This document shows positions 56,366 through 64,000 of a stretch of 64,000 bases of DNA, piece by piece. The notes beneath the pieces are model-generated. The model did not search any database, had not been told where the DNA came from, and worked only from the letters and a program-made list of their open reading frames with translations. The first letter of the stretch is position 1, and each line of letters starts with the position of its first letter. Source of the DNA: Yersinia similis (lineage in GTDB: Bacteria; Pseudomonadota; Gammaproteobacteria; Enterobacterales; Enterobacteriaceae); contig NZ_CGBP01000003.1 in NCBI RefSeq assembly GCF_001053095.1, positions 1 through 64,000 of the forward strand, given 5' to 3'. Both the position numbers and the translations under genes were made by a program.

Positions 56366-58330
56366 TTACCCCGGAATTTGCATCTGCCCGGCCAACTGCG
56401 CCTGAATGTCTGAACCCGGTTTTTGTTCAACCTGTAACCTGATAGTTGCTCGTGCCTCTTTCCCTGCACCAGCTAAATTACTTTTAGCATCTTGCAGTTG
56501 CTTCATGATTCCCGGATGTTGATCCATTCCGCCCTGAATTTCAGGTAATAACTTAAGTAAATAATTAACCGTTTCTAATTTCAGACTAAGATTCCCATCT
56601 TTATCAATACGGCCACCGTTATATGAAGTGAGCATTTTTGCCACATCGCCTTTATAGCGTCGGTTCAGATCATTTAAATAACGGCCTGCTGCAAAAGTCG
56701 CTTTATTCGGATCAAAAACATCATCCGCCTCTAAACCATATGCCTTTGCCGTTAATGGCATAAACTGAAATAGCCCAGCAGCTCCGCTTTTTTTATTAAT
56801 AGCGAATGGATTCCAAGATGACTCAACCTCAGCAATAGCCGACATCATATTGCCCGGTAACCTATAGGTTTTGTTAGCCTGCTCAACAAAATTCTGAATG
56901 TTATTCTTCAGATTTTTTGGCATTTGGTAATTTTTATAGACCGCGTCCTGATTGAGGATTTCCGTATATTTATTAGTTAAAGGGTTAGCACCTGGTAATT
57001 GGCCTCCTAAATACTTGTTCCCGAAATTGACCAACGCTGAATCTGCTTTATCGGCACCAATACCTGTTCCCGGAAGATACTTATCTTTCCCAGCCACCCA
57101 CTCAATAGCCCCCCAAATTGTCTTAACAACCTTACTCACCGCGAGCGAGAAATCATCCAGATCATTTTTAAACTGCTTACTGTTCAGCCACTTCCCTAAT
57201 TTATCTAACCCCCCTTCCACTTCTGTCAGGATTTTTTCAAAGTTCCCACCAGTTAAAAAACCCTCGATATTGGAAGTAAGGCCATTTGATACCCCTCGGA
57301 TTTGCGAGTTGTATCGGGCTATAGCGGCTTGCCAGGCATTAGAAACCCGGTTGCCGTTCATCAAAAAGTTACTGACCGTACTCTGATAATCAGACTGCAT
57401 AGCCGGGGTCAAATAAGCTCCAAGCAACCCTGTATTCCGCGTAAACTGCTCGTTAAGTTCCGGTATTTTATTGGCATTCGCGCCAATCTGGTTAGCCAGC
57501 GACACATCAACAAAACCCAAACCACGACCATTCAGGACATCCTGTGTCAGACCCGAACCTTTATACTCTTTCACTAATGCAGCAACCGCACTCAGCACCT
57601 TTGGCAGATTGACCGCCGCACCATCTATCGGGTTTATACCCAGACTCATCAACCCTGAATAATTCGGGTCAGATGGTCTTTCCTGAGCATTTGCTAGCAC
57701 CTGAACCAAATTTTCAGTGCCGGAAAAATACGGGGAATAAGTGCTTTTGGCCGCCTGCACCTGGGCTGTCGTCATCCCTAATTCCTGCGCATTTCTATAT
57801 TGCGCTGCGATCTTACTCGCCATATAGCCATAACCCAATGGCCCAACAGCACCCAGAGCCGCGAGTTTTGTTCCCCACGAAACCGTGGTTTTGAACAGTG
57901 TTTTGAGTCTAGCGTTGGTTTGGCCTAACGTGCGATTGATCTGTTTGTACGTTTTCAACGTCGATTGCGCATTTTTACCGAGGCTACTCAGATACTTATC
58001 AAACATCGTTTCGCCGCGGCCTTTGTAGTTGCTCACAAACGGATCCGAGTTTTTACCGTTTCCGATGAAACGCCCGTCAGAGGACACGACTGGAACTGGT
58101 GCTGCCGTTGCCGGAACAGACGGTTTTCTGGGAGCTTGATTAACTTCACCAGCCCCGGAAGCAGGAGGTGTTATCTTTCTCCCAGCACCTATGTCTGAGG
58201 GGGTTTTCAGGGACGATCCGCTGGGGCCGATATTTAACCCATTCTGATACTTCTCAAAAATTGCCTCAAGCCGCTTTAGATGCTCATCATTGACATCCAG
58301 CGTCAGCACTGGCATCTGGTTACCTGACAT
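56366..58330 (-). CDS. Phage tape measure protein with lytic transglycosylase domain
   Basis: 654 aa. The N-terminal and middle parts are helical with a hydrophobic segment (AALGAVGPLGYGYMASKIAA, about 155-174). A C-terminal SLT domain (about 490-600) has AEVESSWNPFAINKKSGAAG, LFQFMPLTAKAYG and SYNGG, with the catalytic Glu in AEVESSWN. It sets tail length and degrades peptidoglycan during DNA entry. The start codon overlaps the stop of the 97-aa upstream gene (TAATG). Confidence 0.93.
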   Translation of the reverse strand: MSGNQMPVLTLDVNDEHLKRLEAIFEKYQNGLNIGPSGSSLKTPSDIGAGRKITPPASGAGEVNQAPRKPSVPATAAPVPVVSSDGRFIGNGKNSDPFVSNYKGRGETMFDKYLSSLGKNAQSTLKTYKQINRTLGQTNARLKTLFKTTVSWGTKLAALGAVGPLGYGYMASKIAAQYRNAQELGMTTAQVQAAKSTYSPYFSGTENLVQVLANAQERPSDPNYSGLMSLGINPIDGAAVNLPKVLSAVAALVKEYKGSGLTQDVLNGRGLGFVDVSLANQIGANANKIPELNEQFTRNTGLLGAYLTPAMQSDYQSTVSNFLMNGNRVSNAWQAAIARYNSQIRGVSNGLTSNIEGFLTGGNFEKILTEVEGGLDKLGKWLNSKQFKNDLDDFSLAVSKVVKTIWGAIEWVAGKDKYLPGTGIGADKADSALVNFGNKYLGGQLPGANPLTNKYTEILNQDAVYKNYQMPKNLKNNIQNFVEQANKTYRLPGNMMSAIAEVESSWNPFAINKKSGAAGLFQFMPLTAKAYGLEADDVFDPNKATFAAGRYLNDLNRRYKGDVAKMLTSYNGGRIDKDGNLSLKLETVNYLLKLLPEIQGGMDQHPGIMKQLQDAKSNLAGAGKEARATIRLQVEQKPGSDIQAQLAGQMQIPG

Positions 58331-58623
58331 TAAAATACTCCTCCGGTATTCCTGAGTTTCAGCAGCTCACGTAACTGAGCCGCTGTTTTAATGTTCAGGC
58401 CGGAATCTGCCCAGATGTCACTAAATCCGGCTCCGGCACTGTAGTCGAGGATTTCGCTGATGATGTGCTCGCCGTCGCGCCAGAACTGACGGCAGGCTTC
58501 GACGTCGGCAATGAAGCAATCCATTCCGTAAGACTCAAGGACGAGGCCAGACTGCTCCACATTCCACTGACGGCCAGCATCATCTCTTTCACCTGTTCCG
58601 GTGTGTTTATCGACGAGACACAT
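58330..58623 (-). CDS. Phage protein upstream of the tape measure (97 aa)
   Basis: 97 aa. GLVLESYGMDCFIADVEACR, EHIISEILDYSAGAGF and TAAQLRELLKLRNTGG look like a real soluble protein. It overlaps the holin end by 17 bases and the tape-measure start by one, so it is translationally coupled. Its place before the tape measure suggests a tail-assembly chaperone. A second frame (58395-58664) is also open here. Confidence 0.65.
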   Translation of the reverse strand: MCLVDKHTGTGERDDAGRQWNVEQSGLVLESYGMDCFIADVEACRQFWRDGEHIISEILDYSAGAGFSDIWADSGLNIKTAAQLRELLKLRNTGGVF

Positions 58624-59008
58624 GTAAAAAAAACCAGTTCACCAATAACATCGTCCAGTTCCACACCCTAAGCAGGACACTGACACAGATGGTTGATGCC
58701 ACTAAAGCACCAATAGCTGGCGTTACGCGAATGGTTACTGGGGGGCTAAGTTGATTCAGTCCAGCATTAATCAAGGCGGCAATAATCTCTGATGCCGTAT
58801 CAGCACAGTAAATCCCGCCAATAAATGAAATCAGTGCAAATAACACCTGTCGCCACAAACGATGTGGACGACAGGAAAGCACATAAAGTGCCGCGCCAGC
58901 CAGCGAACAAACCACTACAGCAGGGGTTGCCTCTGGGAACATAGCCGCAAAAGTCACCCCCGCCGAGGCAGCAGTCACACCCGCTGACAGCGTTAATGGT
59001 TCATACAT
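58607..59008 (-). CDS. Putative phage holin
   Basis: 133 aa. Three to four membrane segments: AGVTAASAGVTFAAMF, PAVVVCSLAGAALYVLSC, WRQVLFALISFIGGIYCA and a long one near the end (ALVASTICVSVLLRVWNW). The charged C-terminus HVSRR fits a holin. The position just before the tape measure is unusual for a lysis gene. It follows a terminator at 59053-59076, so it needs its own promoter. Confidence 0.72.
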   Translation of the reverse strand: MYEPLTLSAGVTAASAGVTFAAMFPEATPAVVVCSLAGAALYVLSCRPHRLWRQVLFALISFIGGIYCADTASEIIAALINAGLNQLSPPVTIRVTPAIGALVASTICVSVLLRVWNWTMLLVNWFFLHVSRR

Positions 59009-59052
59009 GGAATATCCAACAGAAAAATAAGTAATGGGGGAGTTTCAGACAC

Positions 59053-59076
59053 AAAAAAGCCTCACCGAAGTGAGGC
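59053..59076 (-). terminator. Rho-independent terminator downstream of the tRNA genes
   Basis: Perfect stem gcctca / tgaggc with loop ccgaag (CTTCGG on the minus strand), followed on that strand by TTTTTT. It ends the tRNA transcript before the holin gene. The 288 bases to the tRNA genes hold no clear gene. Confidence 0.9.
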
Positions 59077-59364
59077 GCAATAACACGGAGTAAAATAATG
59101 AGCATACAAAGAAAAAAGTGTGGTGCTCGGTACTTATCCCGAAGATACCAGGCACTGGTAAAGCTGATACCGGATCTATCTCAGCTACGAACGGATTTAC
59201 CAGACTCCCCACGCAGTTACGCTGACACCACAATCGACTGAACCATCGGCACCATCGTTGCTTGAGGTGTTTGGTGTCTCACATTTCATGACAATGGCTC
59301 ATGCGATTGTGCAGCACACCAAATACTCCGGGCTTTCCCTTCATCGCTGAATGATGTGCTGAGT

Positions 59365-59439
<75 letters not shown>

Positions 59440-59515
59440 TGGTGCCAACTGCCAGACTCGAACTGGCGGCCTACTGATTACGAATCAGTTGCTCTACCAC
59501 CTGAGCTAAATTGGC
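59440..59515 (-). tRNA. tRNA-Thr (anticodon CGU), prophage-borne
   Basis: 76 nt with complete cloverleaf: acceptor gccaatt / agttggc plus A and encoded CCA, D arm gctcaggtggtagagc, anticodon arm actgatt-CGT-aatcagt, T arm gccagttcgagtctggc. It reads ACG codons. No spacer separates it from tRNA-Gly. Confidence 0.93.
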
Positions 59516-59906
59516 TTAGTGGCCCTTACCGATGAACCCAAGTTTGTAGCGGAGTAGATAAACCACAAACTCTAGCTAATACGGAAAGGACCGGTGCGAT
59601 AGTAATAACGATGACCAATGCTGTAAGTGTTCCCCTTCTACAGCTATTACTACAGCGACAGAAATATTACTCAACTGCCAAATACCATTCAATAAGTCAA
59701 CTGGAGACAAAAAGTTAAATTTGGTTTCCTCTTGTTTCAGTAATTATTGTTTGACGCTAAAAAAGCAAAAACCCGCACAGTGGCGGGTTCGTTGACATTA
59801 AGCGGTGTAGCTTTATAACCAATTTTAATACGATAAAATTATTTTTGTAATTACACAACCACTTTTTTATTCACTTTTATCAACAACGTAGTAGCCATAA
59901 ACCAAG
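59516..59906. other. Region upstream of the tRNA pair
   Basis: Contains a minus-strand terminator (59755-59790). Between it and the tRNA genes a tRNA promoter is expected. Two short overlapping hydrophobic frames on the minus strand (for example LVIVITIAPVLSVLARV at about 59600) may be remains of lysis genes; uncertain. Confidence 0.35.
59755..59790 (-). terminator. Rho-independent terminator upstream of the tRNA pair
   Basis: Stem aacccgc / gcgggtt with loop acagtg, followed on the minus strand by TTTTTGCTTTTTT. No intact minus-strand gene lies just upstream, so it probably survives from a deleted operon. Confidence 0.85.
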
Positions 59907-60077
59907 AATGGATTTCTATGTAGCGTGAACTGCGATAACGACCACATCATCTTCAACAATACCGGCGGATTTGGCGACATAGAAAAGGCCAGTCAGGTGT
60001 TTGTAAGGAATGAGTTGATGCCGTTGCAAGAACGGATGAAAGAGGTGAATGAGTGGGGAGGTGGTTGTGGGGTTTAG
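59907..60077 (+). pseudogene. C-terminal remnant of a phage portal protein (P2/PBSX type)
   Basis: The plus-strand frame NGFLCSVNCDNDHIIFNNTG, then GFGDIEKASQVFVRNELMPL and QERMKEVNEW to TAG, matches the conserved end of P2-like portal proteins (VGGFGD...VFVRNEL.PLQ.R..E.N.W). The start is missing, and it is on the opposite strand to the phage genes around it. It is evidence that head genes were once here or came from another phage. Confidence 0.75.
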
Positions 60078-60285
60078 GGGGTATGAGTTATGACTCGGCG
60101 ATTAATCAGGATTAATCGCCAGATAAGTTAGCTTTTTCATCTCTGAAAAGTGACGTCTTTTTTAACTTCCAGACTAAGAATATTTTTATGCAATCATATA
60201 GACTGATTATGAGTTTGACGTATTTAGATTGCGAGCGGTTACACTTAATTATATGATGCCTTCAGTCACATAGGGAGATTTAAAA

Positions 60286-60612
60286 ATGACGAATGATGAA
60301 ATAGAAAAGAAATTATTAGACAAAGGATTCACAGAAAAAAATATTCAGCACATGAGAAAAATAATTTCTCGTGATAAAACACATAAAGAAACATATCAGT
60401 CTTTACTGGGTAGTTTAAAGAAAAGATTTTTGGCTGGGTGCGTGATTGTATTAATTCTGTTCGCCTTTACTGTTCCTGAGTTGGTAAATCAAGAAAGGAC
60501 AGATTTTATCTCCATCTACATCACTTTAGCACTGGCACTATTTATAGTCTACATTATGGCTCCAATGAATTTGGCATGGAAAGCTTATCGGTATCTTAAA
60601 AAAGAGGGGTAA
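60286..60612 (+). CDS. Small two-helix membrane protein (possible immunity partner)
   Basis: 108 aa, ribosome site agggag 8 bases before ATG. A charged N-terminus (NDEIEKKLLDKGF, KIISRDKTHKETYQ) is followed by two membrane helices at about residues 47-65 and 76-95, then a basic end (YRYLKKEG). It faces the DUF4225-like gene, tail to tail, with 21 bases between stops. AT-rich. No known family; role as an immunity protein is inference from the layout. Confidence 0.7.
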   Translation: MTNDEIEKKLLDKGFTEKNIQHMRKIISRDKTHKETYQSLLGSLKKRFLAGCVIVLILFAFTVPELVNQERTDFISIYITLALALFIVYIMAPMNLAWKAYRYLKKEG

Positions 60613-60633
60613 CCCCCTCCTAATGATATTCTC

Positions 60634-61464
60634 TTACCTTTGGAATTCCGATTTATCAGTGAGGTATGTCTCGGATATTGTCCTGATTTTGTTTGCTGAA
60701 GTAGCCATTTTGAACATCAGAGCAGACTTACTCATTGTATTGATTTTTCTATAATGATCTGTAGGTAAGTAATCAAATAATCGCCATGCTTCAGGTTTTA
60801 AAGAAAATTTTAGTATACCATAGAAGGATGTGGTGAAATCCATTGAATAATATGCCAGCATTCCTGTTTTTCTATCAAAATCGAAAAATTCAGCACCATT
60901 CATGTATATGTTAGGCATGAATCCAACAGCATCTTTGTTACCACGTAGTTTGTCTATGTTTTCAACAACAGAGCTAACACCGCTAATGAATATATGAGCA
61001 CCAGCAACAATGCCAAGGAGATTACCCGTAGGTATGGATGTGAATAGTATGCCAGCACCGATAGCGACTTGAACTCCACTGACGATAACACCTATGCCAT
61101 TGATAATATATCCAACAATACCATCGTGTTCTTCTATTTTTACTGATACAAAAACTTTAGCTTGTTTTAATGAAAGTAAGGTCCCTTGTTTTTCCAGGTT
61201 GTAGCATTCAACCTTAATATTATTTATAGCTGTTTTACATTCATGGTCACTCTTTGCTGTTTTTATCGCATTTAAATTATTATCAGAAAATACCTTTATT
61301 TCGTTTTCAAAACGAGTTCGGATAAAAAAATCTTTTATGTGACGAGTAGATAATGCTTTGGATTTTCTGATTAAATCATTCGCGACTATTTTCCCCATTG
61401 AGAGAAAGTAATCATTATTTCTTTTTTGTCCAGATAAGTAAATATCCATAATATCCATCTCCAT
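60634..61464 (-). CDS. DUF4225-like protein with central glycine-rich hydrophobic hairpin
   Basis: 276 aa (start at 61464; ATGs at 61458 and 61449 are also possible). A charged helical N-terminal region (about 1-110) precedes hydrophobic stretches GIVGYIINGIGVIVSGVQVA, IGAGILFTSIP and GNLLGIVAGAHIFISGVSS (about 118-165), then a soluble C-terminus (RKTGMLAYYSMDFTTSFYG). It resembles DUF4225 proteins found in Yersinia and relatives; function unknown. The layout, a hydrophobic hairpin protein with an opposite-strand small membrane protein, recalls pore-forming bacteriocins and their immunity genes. Confidence 0.65.
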   Translation of the reverse strand: MEMDIMDIYLSGQKRNNDYFLSMGKIVANDLIRKSKALSTRHIKDFFIRTRFENEIKVFSDNNLNAIKTAKSDHECKTAINNIKVECYNLEKQGTLLSLKQAKVFVSVKIEEHDGIVGYIINGIGVIVSGVQVAIGAGILFTSIPTGNLLGIVAGAHIFISGVSSVVENIDKLRGNKDAVGFMPNIYMNGAEFFDFDRKTGMLAYYSMDFTTSFYGILKFSLKPEAWRLFDYLPTDHYRKINTMSKSALMFKMATSANKIRTISETYLTDKSEFQR

Positions 61465-61786
61465 TGTAAAAATAGCAGAATATTACCCCATCACTCAGAT
61501 ACAAACCAAGCTTTTTTATAAAAAAATATACAAGCCCACAATGCTCACAAGATATGTCCCAATATAAGAATTACCCATTATAATGAGATTATTCTTGAGT
61601 TGTTAGATGGTAATTTCATAGGGGGATGGGGGAAGTTTTACTGCTATAAGAAGACTGATGGATGGTTTGGTTTTTTGTCAGGAATGAAATCACAATGCTA
61701 CAGAATTATAGGCGGTAGGGAGGTGGAATGTAGTATGTAGATTGTGTAAAAATCATATTTAATTTCTATTTTTTTCAATTGAAAAA
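61465..61786. other. Intergenic region between DUF4225-like gene and hicB
   Basis: AT-rich, with no gene seen. It should hold the promoter of the DUF4225-like gene. The sequence differs in style from the phage genes, consistent with imported cargo. Confidence 0.45.
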
Positions 61787-62044
61787 TCAAACAAGAAAAT
61801 TTTCAGGGCCAAAGCCGGATATCTTCTTTCCGCTATAATATTTATACGGCTCGATACCGTCTTTTTTACACTCATCTAAAAAGACCGATAGAGAGAGTGA
61901 ACCCTCTTTTTTCAGCTCTTCCACACTATAAGCATAGAAGTCAGCACCACCATTCAAGCCGATAAACTCACCCCGAAACATTTCAATTTCTGGATCAAAG
62001 TTGATGATGGCAGTGTGGCCGTCAATTTTCATTGTGTTGTTCAT
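61787..62044 (-). CDS. hicB: HicB-like antitoxin, C-terminus apparently frameshifted
   Basis: 85 aa. The HicB fold is visible in GHTAIINFDPEIEMFRGEF, then FLDECKKDGIEPYKYYSGK. After that the frame ends in KISGFGPENFLV. In the +1 frame the DNA reads DIRLWP and a stop, like the start of the normal HicB ribbon-helix-helix (xIRLSP). The DNA-binding part thus seems lost by frameshift. Coupled to hicA by ATGA. Confidence 0.65.
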   Translation of the reverse strand: MNNTMKIDGHTAIINFDPEIEMFRGEFIGLNGGADFYAYSVEELKKEGSLSLSVFLDECKKDGIEPYKYYSGKKISGFGPENFLV

Positions 62045-62282
62045 GGTTTTATTCCTAAACTGTCAAGCCATAACCTGATGGAGTTAACCGCTCCCTTATC
62101 AGTGGTAGGTCTGGGGTGGGGTCGGTGAAAAATACGTTTTTCACCTTTTAACAGCACCGCAATCCTTGAGCCTTCCCGTTCGTGTATTTCTGCCCCTAAT
62201 CCAATAAAAAGCGCTTCAATATCAGACCACTTACTGGTTGAGCATATACATCTGACAACGTTTTTTGGTGTCGTTTATTCAT
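62041..62282 (-). pseudogene. hicA: HicA-like toxin, inactivated by frameshift
   Basis: The first frame from ATG at 62282 gives MNKRHQKTLSDVYAQPVSG and soon stops (LILKRFLLD). A second frame gives KWSDIEALFIGLGAE, HEREGSRIAVLLKGEK and RIFHRPHPRPTTDKGAVNSI to the stop overlapping hicB. Joined, they match full HicA, but about 10 bases are missing between PVSG and KWSD. The length of 242 bases is not a multiple of three. Confidence 0.82.
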
Positions 62283-62506
62283 AACTATTATGGTACCAGA
62301 TTTTGACACTATGACAACCTGATGGTGGTATCACTTTATGGTGACTATTCGTCAAGGATAGGGCAATCTCGTTTACTCTATAAATGTCTCAGTCCATCAA
62401 TATGGTGACAATTATCAGAACCCGCCAAACGTACTCGCATTACTGCCATATCTACTACTTTATGTAACATCTTTCATACTGTTGCATAACTTAAGAAACG
62501 TAAACC
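62283..62506. other. Intergenic region after Q
   Basis: No gene. A Q-dependent late promoter would be expected near here on the minus strand, but no consensus was identified. Confidence 0.4.
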
Positions 62507-62596
62507 TCAGTACCTAAGACGATCTAAGACCAACCAAATCAAGAGAGCCAACACTCCTATAGAGGCAAGCCAAACTATCAGCTCAATTCCATACAT
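62507..62596 (-). CDS. Candidate small membrane peptide behind Q (29 aa)
   Basis: ATG at 62596, 2 bases after the Q stop (agagaatagat gives a ribosome site), encodes MYGIELIVWLASIGVLALLI followed by WLVLDRLRY. One strongly hydrophobic helix with a basic end. It could be a holin-like or regulatory peptide of the late region. No homologue is recalled. Confidence 0.5.
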   Translation of the reverse strand: MYGIELIVWLASIGVLALLIWLVLDRLRY

Positions 62597-62598
62597 AT

Positions 62599-63054
62599 CT
62601 ATTCTCTTGTCCCCGTTAATTGCATCACTACGGGCTCATGCTGTACACAGAGATCCATTTCTAGTGCTACCCCTAATGCAGCCAAACACCCATCAATAAA
62701 CCCTTCTGCTGTTTGTAAGCGTACTGAGACTTGATTGTGGGAAATTCCTAATTTCCCAGCCATCGCACGTAACGGCATGCACTTGATGTAATACAATTCA
62801 AGCAAAGTACAAAGGTAGGGATTTTTCTTTTTCAAAACATTCATCGCAGAACTGATGATCAATCCATCATCGTCACTACATGAAGCACGTGATTTACGTG
62901 TACAAGGCAATAACCCTTTAAATCCAGCGGCAATAGGCGAATAGTAAACACTCCCTCCTTTATTTGCAGCCCATGCCCCCCATAGTTCCAAAATATGCTG
63001 AATATCTCGCCCTGGTTTATTCTGCTTCTCCAGTAAGATCTTCTTCGCAGGCAT
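62599..63054 (-). CDS. Phage antitermination protein Q
   Basis: 151 aa, lambdoid Q family. ILELWGAWAANKGGSVYYSP and RAMAGKLGISHNQVSVRLQT (helix-turn-helix) with GFIDGCLAALG are typical. It lets RNA polymerase pass terminators in the late operon. It starts next to the ybcO-like stop (shared base region). Its normal target, the late structural operon, is only partly present. Confidence 0.88.
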   Translation of the reverse strand: MPAKKILLEKQNKPGRDIQHILELWGAWAANKGGSVYYSPIAAGFKGLLPCTRKSRASCSDDDGLIISSAMNVLKKKNPYLCTLLELYYIKCMPLRAMAGKLGISHNQVSVRLQTAEGFIDGCLAALGVALEMDLCVQHEPVVMQLTGTRE

Positions 63055-63347
63055 TACAACTTCCCCTCCTTGCGCAAAATCTGCTGAGTACGCATCACTC
63101 CTTCTGCGTGGAACAAGCGAAGCTCATCACTGGAATATTCTGTTTTTACTCTGCCATCACAAGCATCGTGGCATGCACTACAGGACCATGCACCTTGGAC
63201 ATCGTCTGGTTTTATGGCGATCCCACAGGTTCCGGCCAAACGGTAATGAGCCAGCACCGTTGTCTCAGGGTTATGATTACAAACGCCAAAAATCCGTATT
63301 TGGTATTCTCTGCCTCTGGCCTCTTTACGGAGATTTACCTTCTTCAT
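63054..63347 (-). CDS. Phage nuclease-like protein, YbcO/DUF1364 family
   Basis: 97 aa from the ATG at 63347, overlapping the DUF1367 gene by 4 bases. MKKVNLRKEARGREYQIRIF, GVCNHNPETTVLAHYR, and SCSACHDACDGRVKT match YbcO, a zinc-coordinating HNH-like presumed nuclease of lambdoid phages. A longer upstream frame is rejected. Confidence 0.9.
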   Translation of the reverse strand: MKKVNLRKEARGREYQIRIFGVCNHNPETTVLAHYRLAGTCGIAIKPDDVQGAWSCSACHDACDGRVKTEYSSDELRLFHAEGVMRTQQILRKEGKL

Positions 63348-63943
63348 GCAAACTCCAACAACCGTAATGCCACGCCTTCCGCTTCCTGTTGAGCCCGAAA
63401 ACTGCGATGGAGAATGGAGTTCCAAAGCACATTAAAAACGGCTTTATAAAGCGACTGGAAAGTATCTTCGTCCATGTTGGCAAAGCTAATGGACTTGGGA
63501 ATACGTTGGTGTAACCCGTTGGGTAATATCACTTCATCGTAATATCCCGCTTCAACGATTGCCCAGCCTCGATATGGTTCGAATGACTTGAGTAAGGCAA
63601 TGTCTTTTGTGCGGAGTTGGCCGACCTCAAACAGATATTCATCAGCAACAGCGGTAAGCGTTTCACTGTATTGTTGGCCGGATACTCTGATGAGGTAATT
63701 TACAAAACCATCAACAAGCTGGCGTTCTTGGGGGGTAAGCACACCACCGGCGGGTGTCCAGTAGTCAAAGCCAAACTGCAAGAGTTTGAAAAACCGTTTG
63801 TGGAATTGGTAATTGCGGACACGCCTGAATTCAGCCTGTATCCACTCACCGATTTTAATACGTTGCAGAAAATCGCTGTCCTCGACTGTCGCCGGGATCA
63901 AGATTGTTGGTGCGGATTTTTCTAACTTTAATAACTGCGCCAT
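63344..63943 (-). CDS. Phage protein, DUF1367 family
   Basis: 199 aa from the ATG at 63943 (MAQLLKLEKSAP, with ggagacgtt upstream). FRRVRNYQFHKRFFKLLQFG and FANMDEDTFQSLYKAVFNVL are characteristic of DUF1367 proteins in the nin-type region of lambdoid phages. Function unknown. It is first in the coupled set DUF1367-ybcO-Q. Confidence 0.88.
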   Translation of the reverse strand: MAQLLKLEKSAPTILIPATVEDSDFLQRIKIGEWIQAEFRRVRNYQFHKRFFKLLQFGFDYWTPAGGVLTPQERQLVDGFVNYLIRVSGQQYSETLTAVADEYLFEVGQLRTKDIALLKSFEPYRGWAIVEAGYYDEVILPNGLHQRIPKSISFANMDEDTFQSLYKAVFNVLWNSILHRSFRAQQEAEGVALRLLEFA

Positions 63944-64000
63944 AACGTCTCCGATATAGCGCATCAATGTCAGTTACCCAGTTGTTCAGGCCGGGACAAC
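63944..64000 (-). other. End of an upstream phage gene, not resolved
   Basis: The frame reading LSRPEQLGN and ending in TGA at about 63971 would fit the C-terminus of an upstream early gene just before DUF1367. A second frame (GLNNWVTDIDALYRRRYG) runs on into the DUF1367 gene. The window is too short to choose. Confidence 0.3.

Overview
The window is enterobacterial chromosome, almost certainly of the Yersinia pseudotuberculosis complex. The evidence is the flhDC-motAB-cheAW / tar-tap-cheRBYZ layout, the mgtCB pair, a Kdo 3-hydroxylase gene, a phytase gene, and many ERIC repeats. flhD is open and full length. Y. pestis carries a frameshift in flhD, so an intact copy points to Y. pseudotuberculosis or a near relative.

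Left part (1-23 kb). The 5' end of an unidentified surface-type protein and a cytoplasmic PGRP-type amidase precede the chemotaxis and motility genes, which run on the minus strand in transcription order flhD-flhC, motA-motB-cheA-cheW, a lipoprotein gene, then tar-tap-cheR-cheB-cheY-cheZ. FlhDC turns on FliA, and consensus FliA (sigma-28) promoters precede tar, a third receptor gene at 23.4 kb and aer at 38.9 kb, so the scattered receptors belong to one regulon. Upstream of flhD are a perfect CRP site, a nearly perfect RcsAB palindrome and a -10 hexamer. Beyond this lies mgtC-mgtB, with a PhoP box and a leader of about 450 nt carrying small ORFs, and with two ERIC elements between the two genes.

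Middle part (23-42.5 kb). This is ordinary chromosome: receptor, dsrB, cold-shock protein, lacZ with a CRP site, quinone oxidoreductase, ylaC, an Lrp/AsnC regulator beside kdoO, AppA-type phytase, O-acetylhomoserine sulfhydrylase, aer and a LacI-type regulator. Small repeats decorate it: ERIC, a second palindromic family with variable core, and 16-17 bp tandem arrays.

Right part (42.7 kb to the window end). A prophage is inserted in the 3' end of icd, like E. coli e14. A 162-bp displaced icd 3' end marks the left junction, so the intact icd should lie beyond the right edge. Genes run mainly on the minus strand: DUF1367 protein, YbcO-like nuclease, antiterminator Q, a 29-aa membrane peptide, a decayed hicAB pair, a DUF4225-like protein facing a small two-helix membrane protein, a portal-gene remnant, two abutting tRNA genes (Thr-CGU, Gly-UCC), holin, tape measure, contractile-type baseplate, and a tail-fibre region carrying a glycosyltransferase. 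Terminase, intact portal, capsid, sheath and tube genes are not between Q and the tape measure, so the element is probably defective. An IS3-family element has truncated an antirepressor-like gene near the left end.

The most interesting unexplained items are the convergent DUF4225/membrane-protein pair (possible effector/immunity), the mgtC leader, the small peptide behind Q, the repeat family with conserved arms and exchanged core, and the structured element near the left prophage end.
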